A program made the position numbers and the translations under genes. The notes below the pieces were generated by a model. That model searched no databases. It was not told the origin of the DNA and saw only the letters and a program-made list of their open reading frames with translations. DNA of 64,000 bases, from the NCBI RefSeq assembly GCF_010500615.1, contig NZ_JAAGNX010000001.1:1317531-1381530 (forward strand), in the 5' to 3' direction. This DNA comes from Oceanipulchritudo coccoides. Lineage in GTDB: Bacteria > Verrucomicrobiota > Verrucomicrobiia > Opitutales > Oceanipulchritudinaceae. Positions 11,823 to 20,714 of this stretch are shown in pieces. Numbering within the stretch: the stretch's first letter is position 1; each line of letters starts with the position of its first letter.

Positions 11823-12593
11823 TTAGGCGGTTTCGCTCTCGGCCAGCGTGCGATATCCCTCGGCCTCAAAGGGGCAGGGCGCGCTGAAAGTGAACTTCCA
11901 ATCCTCTCCCCAGACCTCCAAATCCGCCGCGTGCAGTGCCTGCCGCGGATACCGCAGTTCCCGGTCTAGTCGGTCAGTCCAACCATTTTCAATAAACTCG
12001 AGATACCAGCTTGGATCACCGGCGTAGATCTTGTCGCCGAGGACAGGATGCTCCAGCCAGGCCGCGTGGACCCGGATCTGGTGCTTGCGACCGCTTTCAG
12101 GGGTGACTTCCGCAAGGGTGTGCGGTCCCCAGTACTCCAAGGGACGGAAGTGGGTGAGGGCGGACTTACCGCGCCCGCCAAAGGAAACCCGCTGCTTCAC
12201 AACCACTTCGCTTTCCGGATCCTTTTCCAGATTGCTTTCCGTTGTCCGGGCCTCTTTCAGGTGCCCCTTTAGAAGGGCCAGATAGCGTTTCTTTGTGTTG
12301 CGCTTGGAAAAGGCCGTTTGCAGCTGGCTTGCCGCTTTGTGGTGTTTGGCCAGAATGACCACGCCACTGGTTTCGCGGTCCAGCCGGCTCACCAGATGGA
12401 TCCGGTCAAGGCCGCGCGCCTCGCGCACCGCACCGACAAGACTTGACCAGGGACCATTCTTCGAGGGGTGGCAGACGACCCATCCGGGCTTGTCGAGGAC
12501 GATGATATCCTCGCTCTCCTCCATGATCCAGCTTTCCAGCTGTTCAGGCTTTATTAGTAGGGCTTCCGCCCCAAATGGGGATTCAATTGACAT
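11823..12593 (-). CDS. RluA-family RNA pseudouridine synthase
   Basis: This enzyme isomerises uridine to pseudouridine in rRNA or tRNA. The catalytic motif VSRLDRETSG, with its Asp, lies about 65 residues after the conserved IIVLDKPGWVVCHPS strand. AEVTPESGRKHQIRVH is the second signature, and HPVLGDKIYAG follows, all in RluA order. No S4 domain is present at the N-terminus; 256 residues suits RluA/RluC-like enzymes without S4. The target uridine cannot be told from sequence. It reads in the same direction as ffh, 72 bases upstream of it, and is divergent from the hibernation factor gene. Confidence 0.88.
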   Translation of the reverse strand: MSIESPFGAEALLIKPEQLESWIMEESEDIIVLDKPGWVVCHPSKNGPWSSLVGAVREARGLDRIHLVSRLDRETSGVVILAKHHKAASQLQTAFSKRNTKKRYLALLKGHLKEARTTESNLEKDPESEVVVKQRVSFGGRGKSALTHFRPLEYWGPHTLAEVTPESGRKHQIRVHAAWLEHPVLGDKIYAGDPSWYLEFIENGWTDRLDRELRYPRQALHAADLEVWGEDWKFTFSAPCPFEAEGYRTLAESETA

Positions 12594-12933
12594 TCCAAAC
12601 GGGTATTTTTGGCACTATTTTTACCAGATTCCTGAAGAAGGGAGTTGCAATCTAATGCCCCGCGACTACAGTTATGAGCGTAGAGAGTATGGTTGTACCG
12701 GTACCAGTTTCAGATACGAGCGAATTAATTGGAATCTGTGGTACATACTTAAATTATCAACCAAGCCGGCAGATTCAAGTGACTGCCTATACTCGGGGGC
12801 GATGGCGATTTACATGGTAAAGCCTGGTCAGTTCGCGCTCCCCAAGGACGACTGCATCCACTTTAACCCTCATTCCCTGACGTATTGCGTACGGGGAAAC
12901 AGTGATAACATAAAAGAAAAGGATAGAGACATC
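12594..12933 (+). other. 340-base gene-free leader/intergenic region upstream of hpf
   Basis: No gene is supported here. The frame of hpf is open right through it, but the translation has no recognisable fold and low similarity to anything I know. It holds a 10-base palindrome GTACCGGTAC at 12695-12704 and a purine-rich stretch (AAAAGGATAGAGA) just before the hpf start that can serve as ribosome site. Divergent promoters for the pseudouridine synthase and hpf must lie here, but no clear -35/-10 pair was found. Confidence 0.5.
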
Positions 12934-13305
12934 ATGAAAGATAGAACCAACGATATCATCATCTCTGGGCATAACCTCGATCTCACGAAAGCGCTCAAAA
13001 GTATGGTCATCGAAAAGGTCTCTAAATTGTTTGAACACGAAAATCACATTATACGAATTCGAGTGGAATTAAGTACGCGACAGTCAAACCATGTAAAGGA
13101 GCACCTTGCCAAAGGCTTGGTGGAAATCAAAGGGAAGGACCTTGTCGCGAATGTATCTTCCGAAGACTTGTACAAATCGATTGATTTACTGGAAACGAAA
13201 CTCGACCGGATGTTACGGAGGCGCTCGCGCTTGCGGGTACTGAAAAGAAAGCAGCCACACAGCTTGGATATTCCGGCAGAGATTCCAAAGGTCCAATCAG
13301 CCTGA
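12934..13305 (+). CDS. hpf: Ribosome hibernation promoting factor / RaiA family (short form)
   Basis: A 123-residue protein of the HPF/YfiA family that binds the 30S subunit at the A/P-site region and silences ribosomes in stationary phase or stress. The beta-alpha-beta-beta-beta-alpha fold starts at DIIISGHNLDLTKAL. LLETKLDRMLRR marks the last helix. The C-terminal tail is short and basic, so this is the short form without the dimerising long-HPF domain. The ATG at 12934 is preceded by GGATAGAGA. The frame is open upstream but the family begins here. It is followed by a strong terminator, so it is probably monocistronic. Confidence 0.85.
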   Translation: MKDRTNDIIISGHNLDLTKALKSMVIEKVSKLFEHENHIIRIRVELSTRQSNHVKEHLAKGLVEIKGKDLVANVSSEDLYKSIDLLETKLDRMLRRRSRLRVLKRKQPHSLDIPAEIPKVQSA

Positions 13306-13325
13306 GGAAGCGGCCACTTTACATC

Positions 13326-13355
13326 AAAGGTCCCGACTTGTTCGGGACCTTTTTT
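13326..13355 (+). terminator. Intrinsic terminator of hpf
   Basis: AAAGGTCCCGA (13326-13336) and TCGGGACCTTT (13342-13352) form a perfect 11-base-pair stem with a CTTGT loop, followed by a T run to 13355. It lies 20 bases after the hpf stop. It also rules out the upstream in-frame start at 13338 for addB. Confidence 0.92.
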
Positions 13356-13424
13356 GTATCCAGACAGGAATACAGCGTGGAAGGGATTGACCTGTCAGAG
13401 ACCGTGGTTTATCGAGGATTTCGA

Positions 13425-16226
13425 ATGGAGAGCAAGTGGCATTATCTTGGTTGGAAGCGACCATTCAGCATTGAATTTGCTGATCACCTGAAAAAGGAAT
13501 ACGGGAAATCCCGTTCCTACGACCATTTGTTGATCTGGACTCCCAGTGCCCGGGCTGGCCGGCATGTCCTGAATGAGTTGTTTGGTCCCAAGGAAAGCGT
13601 TGCTGAAGCCTTCCATCCTCCCCGACTGGTGACACCGGCCCGGTTTGTGCGATCCTTGTTGCCGGATGATGGAAGCATCGCCACGGAGACACAATGTCTC
13701 TATGCATGGAAGCGAGTGCTGGAGCTTGCTGATCCATCCGGGCTCGAAGCGGTATTTCCAGTCATCCCAAGGGAAAACAAATCTGCCTGGGCTTTCACAG
13801 TGGGCCAGCAACTGATGCGGCTTCGGGGACGCCTTGCCGAGGACCAGTGGGATTTTCGCAAGATTGCCAGTCAGCAGCTACCTCAGGACCTGAAGCGTTG
13901 GTCCACCCTTGGGCGGTTGGAGCAGGCTTATCTCGAAGAGTTGTCGAGCCATGGCCTTGAGGATCCGGAATGTGTGCTGGAACGCATTCTGACCGCGGAA
14001 ATCAGCCCACAACCCTATTCCGTGCTGATGGTGGCCGGTGTCCTGAACATGAGCCAGAGACAGGCTGCCTGCATGCGGGCCCTCGCGGCAAGAGGCCTTG
14101 AAATTGAGTTTTACCTGCCCATTCCTGAGGAGCAGCGGGACGCATTTGATGCCTTGGGTCGCCCGGAGAAAGACCTCTGGGAAAAGGAGCCACTGCCTGA
14201 AACCCTTATCAAGAATTGCCTGCAACGTTCACCCGAGCCTCGCGAATTGGTTGAGCAGATTCTCGAGCTCAGTGAGGACTACGGTGGAGAAGTCGACAGC
14301 CTGGTCGTCGGTTCACCCGAGAGGGATCTTGCGGATTACCTTATTGAGAGAAGCCGGTTAACAAAGACGCCCTACTACGCGCCGGAAGGCCGGGCCCTCG
14401 CGGAAACCTCATGGGGGAGGCTCATTGGCCTGATCAACGACTGGCAGAAGAGCGGGCAACTGGCCACGCTCTTTAATCTGTTGAATCATGATCTATTCCG
14501 CGAATGGGCGGTCCACCAAGGGTTGGACATTCTCCGCTTGCAGGGAGCCATCCAGTCCATCCTCAAGGAACAGTTGCTGAAGACCTCCCGGCAGTTGCTG
14601 GACAATGGACTGGGTCCATCCAAGTCGATTGGCCTTGTCCGGGAGGGGATTGAGCTGCTCGACGCGCAAGGTTTCAACCAGAGGGGAAGGGGCGGATTCG
14701 CGGAAAATCTATGGAAACTCCTCCGCCAAGTGGCAATAAGCCAGCAGCTGGCCCCCGAGTCCCTCAATTCGCTTCGCCAGATCGAAGAACTGTTACAGGA
14801 TATCCAGGCCGGATTTGAGAACGCCCGATTGACGGAATCGGACTGGTGGGAGCTGTTGAATTTCCAGCTGACAAATACGCAATTTTACCCTGAACGCTCG
14901 GAAGACGAACGCCCCGTCTCCGGTTGGCTTGAGCTTCCGTGGGAGTGTGCTCCGCATATTGTGTTGCTCAGCTTGCCCGACAGCCAGGTCCCGGGTCCAA
15001 AAGTCCTTGATTCCTTCCTGACCCCTTTGTTATGCCGATCACTTGGCCTTTATGGGCCGGATGAGCTGGCTGCCTTTCATGCCTTCCGCTTGCGCCTGAT
15101 TTTGGAATCCCGAAAACAGTGGGGCCGGGTGGATATACTTCTTCCGGACAGGGGACTGGACGATTCGCCGGTCCTCCCAACCCGTTTTCTCTTTCTCGCT
15201 GATGAAACGTGCATTCTGAACCGCGTGGAGACTCTCCTCGGTGAGCGATCGCTTGAAGAGGATCCTCTGCCAGCAGAATTCGGGACCAGATTGCAGCCCC
15301 CTCCAATGCCCGAATTTGAGAAAATCTCCGTTACGGCCCTTCGCACCTACCTGAACAATCCCTTCCACTTCTATCTCGAACGATTAAACTATTTGTCTCC
15401 CCCGGAGGCATTGCCGAGGGAGGTGGATGCAATGGCCTTTGGGCAATTGGCCCACACCGTTCTTGAGGGATTAAATTCCAGGGAGGATGGGATTTCCCTG
15501 CTGAAGGAAAAGGAAATCGTGGAATTCCTGCTGACCGGCCTAGATGAGCAGGTTCTCTCGCGTTATGGATCACGGATTCCCGTTTCCCTGCAGATCCAGG
15601 TCAGTTCACTGGCAGAGCGCTTTCGTGCCGCCGCTGGACATATTGCCCGTGAGCGCCAGTCCGGCTGGATTCCGGAAAAGGCGGAGTGGGTCTTCCACAA
15701 AGACCTCGATTTCAGGATTGGAGGTATTCGCCTGCGTGGGGTGGTAGACCTGCTCGAAAAGAATGAAGAATCAGGTCAGTATCGAATAGTTGACTACAAA
15801 ACCTCCGACAAGGCCGCTGATCCGGCTCGAAAGCACCTGACACATCCTAACGCTCGGTCGCGCGAGCCCCTCCTCCCGGAGTGTGACTTTTTGGACGGCA
15901 AGAAAACCGCGCGTTGGACGGACCTGCAGTTGCCGCTTTATCAGAAGGCCGTGGAATTGCTCACGGGAGAAATAGCCACCTGTGCCTACTTCAATCTGTC
16001 CAAGGCAGTGGGGGAAATCGGCATTCTGGAATGGGCAACGACTGAAGCCCAGCGTGAGGCCGCTCTTCAATGCGCGGAAGCCATCGTGAAACAAATCCAA
16101 ACGGAAAGATTCCCATTGGAAGGAAACTCTTCCTATGAAGATCCGTGGCTCAAGTGGTTTGGCGGGGATTATGAGCGTAACTTGCATCCGGACTGGGTGG
16201 CCAAACAAGGAGGAAAGGATTCATGA
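13425..16226 (+). CDS. addB: AddB-like PD-(D/E)XK nuclease subunit of the recombination nuclease
   Basis: Partner of AddA in the double-strand-break resection complex that loads RecA. It is 933 residues. The N-terminal part resembles a helicase fold whose Walker A is degenerate (TPSARAGRHV). The C-terminal part holds the PD-(D/E)XK nuclease: AMAFGQLAHTVLEGL (motif with His), then GVVDLL and YRIVDYKTSDK with the catalytic Asp and Lys, then LQLPLYQKAV. The cysteines that hold a 4Fe-4S staple in Bacillus AddB are not seen at the expected C-terminal positions. The ATG at 13425 is used because the earlier ATG at 13338 lies inside the hpf terminator. It overlaps addA by 4 bases (ATGA), indicating translational coupling. 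Confidence 0.85.
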   Translation: MESKWHYLGWKRPFSIEFADHLKKEYGKSRSYDHLLIWTPSARAGRHVLNELFGPKESVAEAFHPPRLVTPARFVRSLLPDDGSIATETQCLYAWKRVLELADPSGLEAVFPVIPRENKSAWAFTVGQQLMRLRGRLAEDQWDFRKIASQQLPQDLKRWSTLGRLEQAYLEELSSHGLEDPECVLERILTAEISPQPYSVLMVAGVLNMSQRQAACMRALAARGLEIEFYLPIPEEQRDAFDALGRPEKDLWEKEPLPETLIKNCLQRSPEPRELVEQILELSEDYGGEVDSLVVGSPERDLADYLIERSRLTKTPYYAPEGRALAETSWGRLIGLINDWQKSGQLATLFNLLNHDLFREWAVHQGLDILRLQGAIQSILKEQLLKTSRQLLDNGLGPSKSIGLVREGIELLDAQGFNQRGRGGFAENLWKLLRQVAISQQLAPESLNSLRQIEELLQDIQAGFENARLTESDWWELLNFQLTNTQFYPERSEDERPVSGWLELPWECAPHIVLLSLPDSQVPGPKVLDSFLTPLLCRSLGLYGPDELAAFHAFRLRLILESRKQWGRVDILLPDRGLDDSPVLPTRFLFLADETCILNRVETLLGERSLEEDPLPAEFGTRLQPPPMPEFEKISVTALRTYLNNPFHFYLERLNYLSPPEALPREVDAMAFGQLAHTVLEGLNSREDGISLLKEKEIVEFLLTGLDEQVLSRYGSRIPVSLQIQVSSLAERFRAAAGHIARERQSGWIPEKAEWVFHKDLDFRIGGIRLRGVVDLLEKNEESGQYRIVDYKTSDKAADPARKHLTHPNARSREPLLPECDFLDGKKTARWTDLQLPLYQKAVELLTGEIATCAYFNLSKAVGEIGILEWATTEAQREAALQCAEAIVKQIQTERFPLEGNSSYEDPWLKWFGGDYERNLHPDWVAKQGGKDS

Positions 16227-19200
16227 GTGGAAAAATCCGCCACGAGATGATTCTGGCCTCGGCCGGGTCCGGCAAGACATACGCCCTCGTAAATCGCTAC
16301 CTGCGACTGTTGGCCCACGGGGTGGATCCTGCCCAGATCATTGCCCTGACATTTACGCGCAAGGCAGCGGGGGAGTTTTTGCAGAAAATCTTTGCCCGCC
16401 TGACTGAGGCAGCCGGCGATGAGGATAAAGCCCGAAAGCTTTCGGAAGATATTCAAATTCAGCCCAGTCCGGCGTCTTTCTTCAAGACAATCCTTGTTTC
16501 CCTAGTCCATGAAATGGGCAACTTGCAGCTTGGAACGATCGACAGCTTTTTTGCCCGCATGGTGGGTGCCTTTCCTTATGAGTTGGGACTGACCCGGCCG
16601 CATCGGATCATGGACGACTTTGAGCAGGGGGTTGCCCGGGCCCAAGCGATGGAGACCTTGATGGCCTTTGGAGACGAGGATAGGGAAACCCTGATACTGC
16701 AACTTTACAAGGAGCTGACTTGGGGCGCTGAGGAGAAGAATGTGTATTCCCTCTTTGAGGACAGTTTGCAGGCTTACCTTTCGCTTTATCTGGAAACCAG
16801 CGATCCAAAATGCTGGGGACAGGCTGACCGTGTTTTCAAGCAGAGCCCGTGGTGGCTTGGCAAGGACATGGACAAGGAGAAATTGGTGGAATCGATCCGG
16901 GAGAGCCTGCTTGAGCTGGAAATTTCCCCGGCAAATCATGAAAAATTTGAAACGCTCCTGACACGCTTTCTCAGTTGGCAACCCGGCCAACCGCTGGACA
17001 ACGGTGTTCTTCTCAAGCGTCTTTTTGAGTCGCGGGGAGACTTGGAAAGCGGAAATGCCAATATCAAACTGGGCCGGACCGAACTGGATATTGAAGGCGC
17101 CCTGGCCAGCCAACTGCTCCAGTTGATCAAGGTCTATGTCAGCCAGGAGATTGCCCGGCGCCTGATCATGACCCAATCGCTTGGGAAATTGTTGGCGGAG
17201 TATGACAGACTCTATGAATCATCTGTCCGCGAAGCCGGCTCGCTTGTCTTTTCAGACCTGCCTTTGCTCCTCATCAAGGCATTGGCAAATCCCGGGGAGG
17301 CCTTTTCCGCGGAGGAGATTATCTATCGATTGGATGGCCAGACGGATCATTGGCTTATCGACGAGTTTCAGGATACTTCGCGCGTCCAGTGGAAAGTGCT
17401 CTCTGCGTTCGTGGATGAAATCCTCCAGGATCCGGGAGGTCAGCGATCATTCTTTCATGTGGGGGACATCAAGCAATCCATTTACGGATGGCGTGGCGGG
17501 GACAGCCGTCTCTTCGAGGAAATCTACCAGCGCTATGGAAGCGGGGACGATGGCATCAAGAAATCCCATCTCACGCATTCATGGCGGAGCGCGCCTCCGG
17601 TTCTCAACTGCGTCAATGCCTTGTTCGGAAATGCGGTGACCCCAATGCTGTGCGGAGAAGAAGTGGCCACCCGCTGGAACGAGCAATGGGCGGAGCATGA
17701 GCCTTCGGAAAAGACCGCCTTACTGTCAGGCTTTGCCGGATGGGGCTTGGTCGATTCTGAGTCCTCGATAGAGGAGGGGTGCGTTGAACTGCTCAGGGAA
17801 GTGAACCCTCTGAAAAAGGGGCTGAGCTGTGCAATCCTCATGAGGAAGAACAAGGAGATCGTGGCGATGACCCAAGCGCTTCGCGAAGCGGATATTCCGG
17901 CCAGCATGGAAGGGCGTGTGGAGATTGCCACGGACAATGTAATCGGTTCATGGATACGCGCTTTTCTCTATTCCCTTGCCCGTCCTGACGAGTCCTTTCC
18001 CACCGCTTACCTGACCTGGCACGGTTTTCCCTATGACAAGGGGACTCACAGTCGCCTTGCTTCCGAGACCCGGACGGCACTGGCTGGTCATGGATTTGCA
18101 GAGGCCCTTCGGGTGCTGATTGGTTTTCTATCCGGGAATGTCGAGATGACCCGGTTTCTCAACCGGCGCGCTGACCAGCTTCTCGAGGCGGCCACGCGCT
18201 TTGAAGCAACTGGCGTCAAGACCCTTGAGGGCTTCATCCAGTTTATTGAAACTGCCAGTGTGGAGGAATCCACATTGAGCAGCCAGATCCAGGTCATGAC
18301 CGTACACAAGGCCAAAGGCTTGGACTTTGACATGGTTATTGTCGCTGGATTTGGAGCCAGTCCGCTCGTCCGCTCCAATAAATCGTCCCTTCATGTCGAG
18401 CGCCACGTGGACGGGGAAGTCGACTGGATTCTGGATCTTCCCAACAAGGCTATTCTGGAAGCCGAGCCCTGCCTCAGTGCCGCTGCGCATGGGGAAACAG
18501 GACGTAATGTATTTGAAGCCCTCTGTCTTCTCTATGTCGCCATGACGAGAGCACGCCAAGGGTTGTACTGCCTGGCTCATCCACCAACGCGGAACAGCAG
18601 TCAGACAACGTGGCATCACTTGTTTGAAACTGGGTTATCCAAGGATGATAACCCACGGAAGGAGGGAGCCATTGAATGGCATGCGACTTTCGGGACTCCG
18701 GTTTGGTATTCAGATTTGGTCCAGAAAGAAAAGATAGCTGATAACCGAGTGACCCTCTCTCGGAAAGAAAGCCTTCCGGACACGGTTGGAAAATTCCTTC
18801 AACGGGCTCCATCTCCTTCAGAGGAATCACACGCAGAGGAGATTTTTTCAGAGGAACTTCGATCGCCAGCAGGGCGCTTGTTTGGGACCCGCATGCACGA
18901 CTTGTTGTCGCTTGTTGAGTGGGTGGATGCAGATGATCCTTCTGCACTTGATCAGGCGGTGTCTGAATTCCCTGAAGACCTTCAAGAACGGGTCAAGTGC
19001 TTGTTTCTTTCAAGCCATGGGAAGGAGGTCTTTGTCAAACCCGATTGTCCTTGCGATCTCTGGAGGGAGAAGCCGTACGTCCTCCGGCTTGAAAACCGCC
19101 TCTCCTATGGAATTATCGACCGTGCAGTCATTTACCGGGACCCGGCGGGTAATCCAGATCGTGTAGTGATCTATGACTACAAGACAGACTCACTGGATCC

Positions 19201-19327
19201 GGACAGGCAAGCCGAAGAACAGCTCCTGGAAAAGTACTCGGTACAGGTGGAGCGCTACCGGGAAGCAGTGTCCGTCCTGACCGGGTTACCCCTTGAGAAA
19301 ATAAGCGCGAAGCTAATCCCGGTTTAG
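16223..19327 (+). CDS. addA: AddA-like ATP-dependent helicase/nuclease (UvrD/Rep family)
   Basis: A 1034-residue superfamily 1 helicase with a C-terminal nuclease. Walker A is ASAGSGKT (residues 12-19), motif Ia LTFTRKAAGEF, motif II LIDEFQDTS, motif III DIKQSIYGWRGGD, motif V VMTVHKAKGLDF and motif VI LYVAMTRAR. Near the end a RecB-type nuclease is visible: FGTRMHDLLS, then IIDRAV and VVIYDYKTDSL, with the catalytic Asp and Lys. With AddB it unwinds and degrades DNA ends. Its start overlaps the addB stop. Its TAG stop overlaps by 3 bases the stop of the gene on the other strand. Confidence 0.92.
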   Translation: MSGKIRHEMILASAGSGKTYALVNRYLRLLAHGVDPAQIIALTFTRKAAGEFLQKIFARLTEAAGDEDKARKLSEDIQIQPSPASFFKTILVSLVHEMGNLQLGTIDSFFARMVGAFPYELGLTRPHRIMDDFEQGVARAQAMETLMAFGDEDRETLILQLYKELTWGAEEKNVYSLFEDSLQAYLSLYLETSDPKCWGQADRVFKQSPWWLGKDMDKEKLVESIRESLLELEISPANHEKFETLLTRFLSWQPGQPLDNGVLLKRLFESRGDLESGNANIKLGRTELDIEGALASQLLQLIKVYVSQEIARRLIMTQSLGKLLAEYDRLYESSVREAGSLVFSDLPLLLIKALANPGEAFSAEEIIYRLDGQTDHWLIDEFQDTSRVQWKVLSAFVDEILQDPGGQRSFFHVGDIKQSIYGWRGGDSRLFEEIYQRYGSGDDGIKKSHLTHSWRSAPPVLNCVNALFGNAVTPMLCGEEVATRWNEQWAEHEPSEKTALLSGFAGWGLVDSESSIEEGCVELLREVNPLKKGLSCAILMRKNKEIVAMTQALREADIPASMEGRVEIATDNVIGSWIRAFLYSLARPDESFPTAYLTWHGFPYDKGTHSRLASETRTALAGHGFAEALRVLIGFLSGNVEMTRFLNRRADQLLEAATRFEATGVKTLEGFIQFIETASVEESTLSSQIQVMTVHKAKGLDFDMVIVAGFGASPLVRSNKSSLHVERHVDGEVDWILDLPNKAILEAEPCLSAAAHGETGRNVFEALCLLYVAMTRARQGLYCLAHPPTRNSSQTTWHHLFETGLSKDDNPRKEGAIEWHATFGTPVWYSDLVQKEKIADNRVTLSRKESLPDTVGKFLQRAPSPSEESHAEEIFSEELRSPAGRLFGTRMHDLLSLVEWVDADDPSALDQAVSEFPEDLQERVKCLFLSSHGKEVFVKPDCPCDLWREKPYVLRLENRLSYGIIDRAVIYRDPAGNPDRVVIYDYKTDSLDPDRQAEEQLLEKYSVQVERYREAVSVLTGLPLEKISAKLIPV

Positions 19328-20544
19328 GCTGGGCTGGAGCCCTCCCGCAGCGTCTTGTTGAAATAGCCGGAGTAGAGGGCGTAACTGATGAGGGCCATGA
19401 TGGGCACCATGAAACCGCCAAGTCCCGGAATCAGTTGCAGGGAGATTAGGAGAAGGAAGAGTATCCTCACAACCCAGCGAAGGACAAATCCCCTTGATGC
19501 GGGAATATAGGCCCGGAACGGCGCAATCAGTTGTATGCGGTAATAGATAATTCCCGGAATGATCCCGAGAATCGGGACAAGGCTGAGAAGAAAGGTGACG
19601 CCAAGAACTTTTGGAAGCCGGTTGCGGACTTTGGCCGTGTACAGCTCTTGGTCAGCCCGGTCGCTGAGAATGGAATGTTCGCAAACTGGGCAGCTCTGCG
19701 GCAAGCGTCGCTTTTCTATGCGTGTGGCACACTTGGCACATCGCCGTTTACTGACGAGGCGCAGCTCCTGCTCCTTGCCCGGTTGGGCGGGTCGATCGAC
19801 GGTCTGCGAGAAAAACCCGATATCCTTGGGATTTTCAACAGCGGTGTGGCACTTCGGACACTCAACGGCGCAGGCATAGACAAGCTCGCCACAGGAAGTG
19901 CAGGGAATTCTAGATTTTTCCTCCTTGTACTCGGCCCATTTTCTCATGGCGAAAAGAAGGCCAAGGACCACTGCCAGAACTGTCAGGATGACGAAAGGAT
20001 ATAAAATCAGGAGGAAAATCCCGAAGGAGCTCCACAAGTCTTCAAACCAGCTGATGAGGCCGCGAATGCCAAGGTCATCATCAGGATCCGACATGGCGAG
20101 CAGATCCATCACACCCGACCGGATCGTGCTGAAAAAGAAGACCGCACCACCCACGACGGCACTCACGACCATCTCGAAAACGCCGGCCTGGGAGATCATG
20201 CCCTCTGCGAAAGCAATATCACGGCTGCCGAGAACGCCCATTGCGGCAAGGGCAGAGAGGCCTGTCTTGGCGTACTTGTGGACACCGTCGAGTGCTTCCT
20301 GCGCCTCGGGGATCTTGGTCGCGCCGACTTCCAGAATGGAGAGAACGCCCAAGGCAAGGATTGTGTAGTTGTTGGTGAACCAGGTCGGTTCAGCACCGGT
20401 GGTCTGGACAAATTCCATCGTGCCGATCCACGGAAAATGCTCCCCATAACGCAGAAAAACCGCCGTGAAAAAGGCGGGAATGAAGGCGCGTGAGGTGAAA
20501 AATCCGGATGCTCCGGTAAGGTAAATTAGAGAAGTCAGGTCCAT
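19324..20544 (-). CDS. DUF4126 membrane protein with two zinc ribbons
   Basis: A 406-residue integral membrane protein of unknown function. Residues 1-150 match the DUF4126 pattern (LTGASGFFTSRAFIPAFF; helices; EAQEALDGVHKYAKTGLSALAAMG). A hydrophobic helix at about 172-198 follows. Two zinc-ribbon-like cysteine sets come next: C215/C218/C229/C232 and C269/C272/C285/C288. The C-terminus has further membrane segments (about 312-336 and 355-392). Zinc ribbons in a soluble loop between membrane segments could bind protein or nucleic acid or sense metal; this is inference. The gene is convergent with addA and shares 3 bases of stop codon with it. Confidence 0.8.
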   Translation of the reverse strand: MDLTSLIYLTGASGFFTSRAFIPAFFTAVFLRYGEHFPWIGTMEFVQTTGAEPTWFTNNYTILALGVLSILEVGATKIPEAQEALDGVHKYAKTGLSALAAMGVLGSRDIAFAEGMISQAGVFEMVVSAVVGGAVFFFSTIRSGVMDLLAMSDPDDDLGIRGLISWFEDLWSSFGIFLLILYPFVILTVLAVVLGLLFAMRKWAEYKEEKSRIPCTSCGELVYACAVECPKCHTAVENPKDIGFFSQTVDRPAQPGKEQELRLVSKRRCAKCATRIEKRRLPQSCPVCEHSILSDRADQELYTAKVRNRLPKVLGVTFLLSLVPILGIIPGIIYYRIQLIAPFRAYIPASRGFVLRWVVRILFLLLISLQLIPGLGGFMVPIMALISYALYSGYFNKTLREGSSPA

Positions 20545-20714
20545 GAGTCGTGTTTCGTGGTTATTGGAGTATACGGAAAATGAGGGATTTTACCTGTCGA
20601 GACGAGGCAAAATTCTTTTCAGCTGTTTGTCCTGCATGCCTTGCCGTACCTTGAGGCGATTGATTCATGCTTTTGGATTGTACATTATGTGACAATGAAT
20701 TGCCTGATGGATAC

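Noticed and set aside
12608-12626. TGGCAC sequence resembling a sigma-54 -24 box
   Set aside because: The matching -12 GC element is not at the needed distance.
12295-12933. Open frame continuous with hpf, extending it to 336 residues
   Set aside because: The upstream part lies partly antisense to the pseudouridine synthase and shows no domain; the HPF fold starts at 12934 with its own ribosome-site-like purines.
13338-13424. Upstream in-frame ATG for addB
   Set aside because: It lies inside the hpf intrinsic terminator, and the ATG at 13425 has GAGG upstream and fits the protein start.
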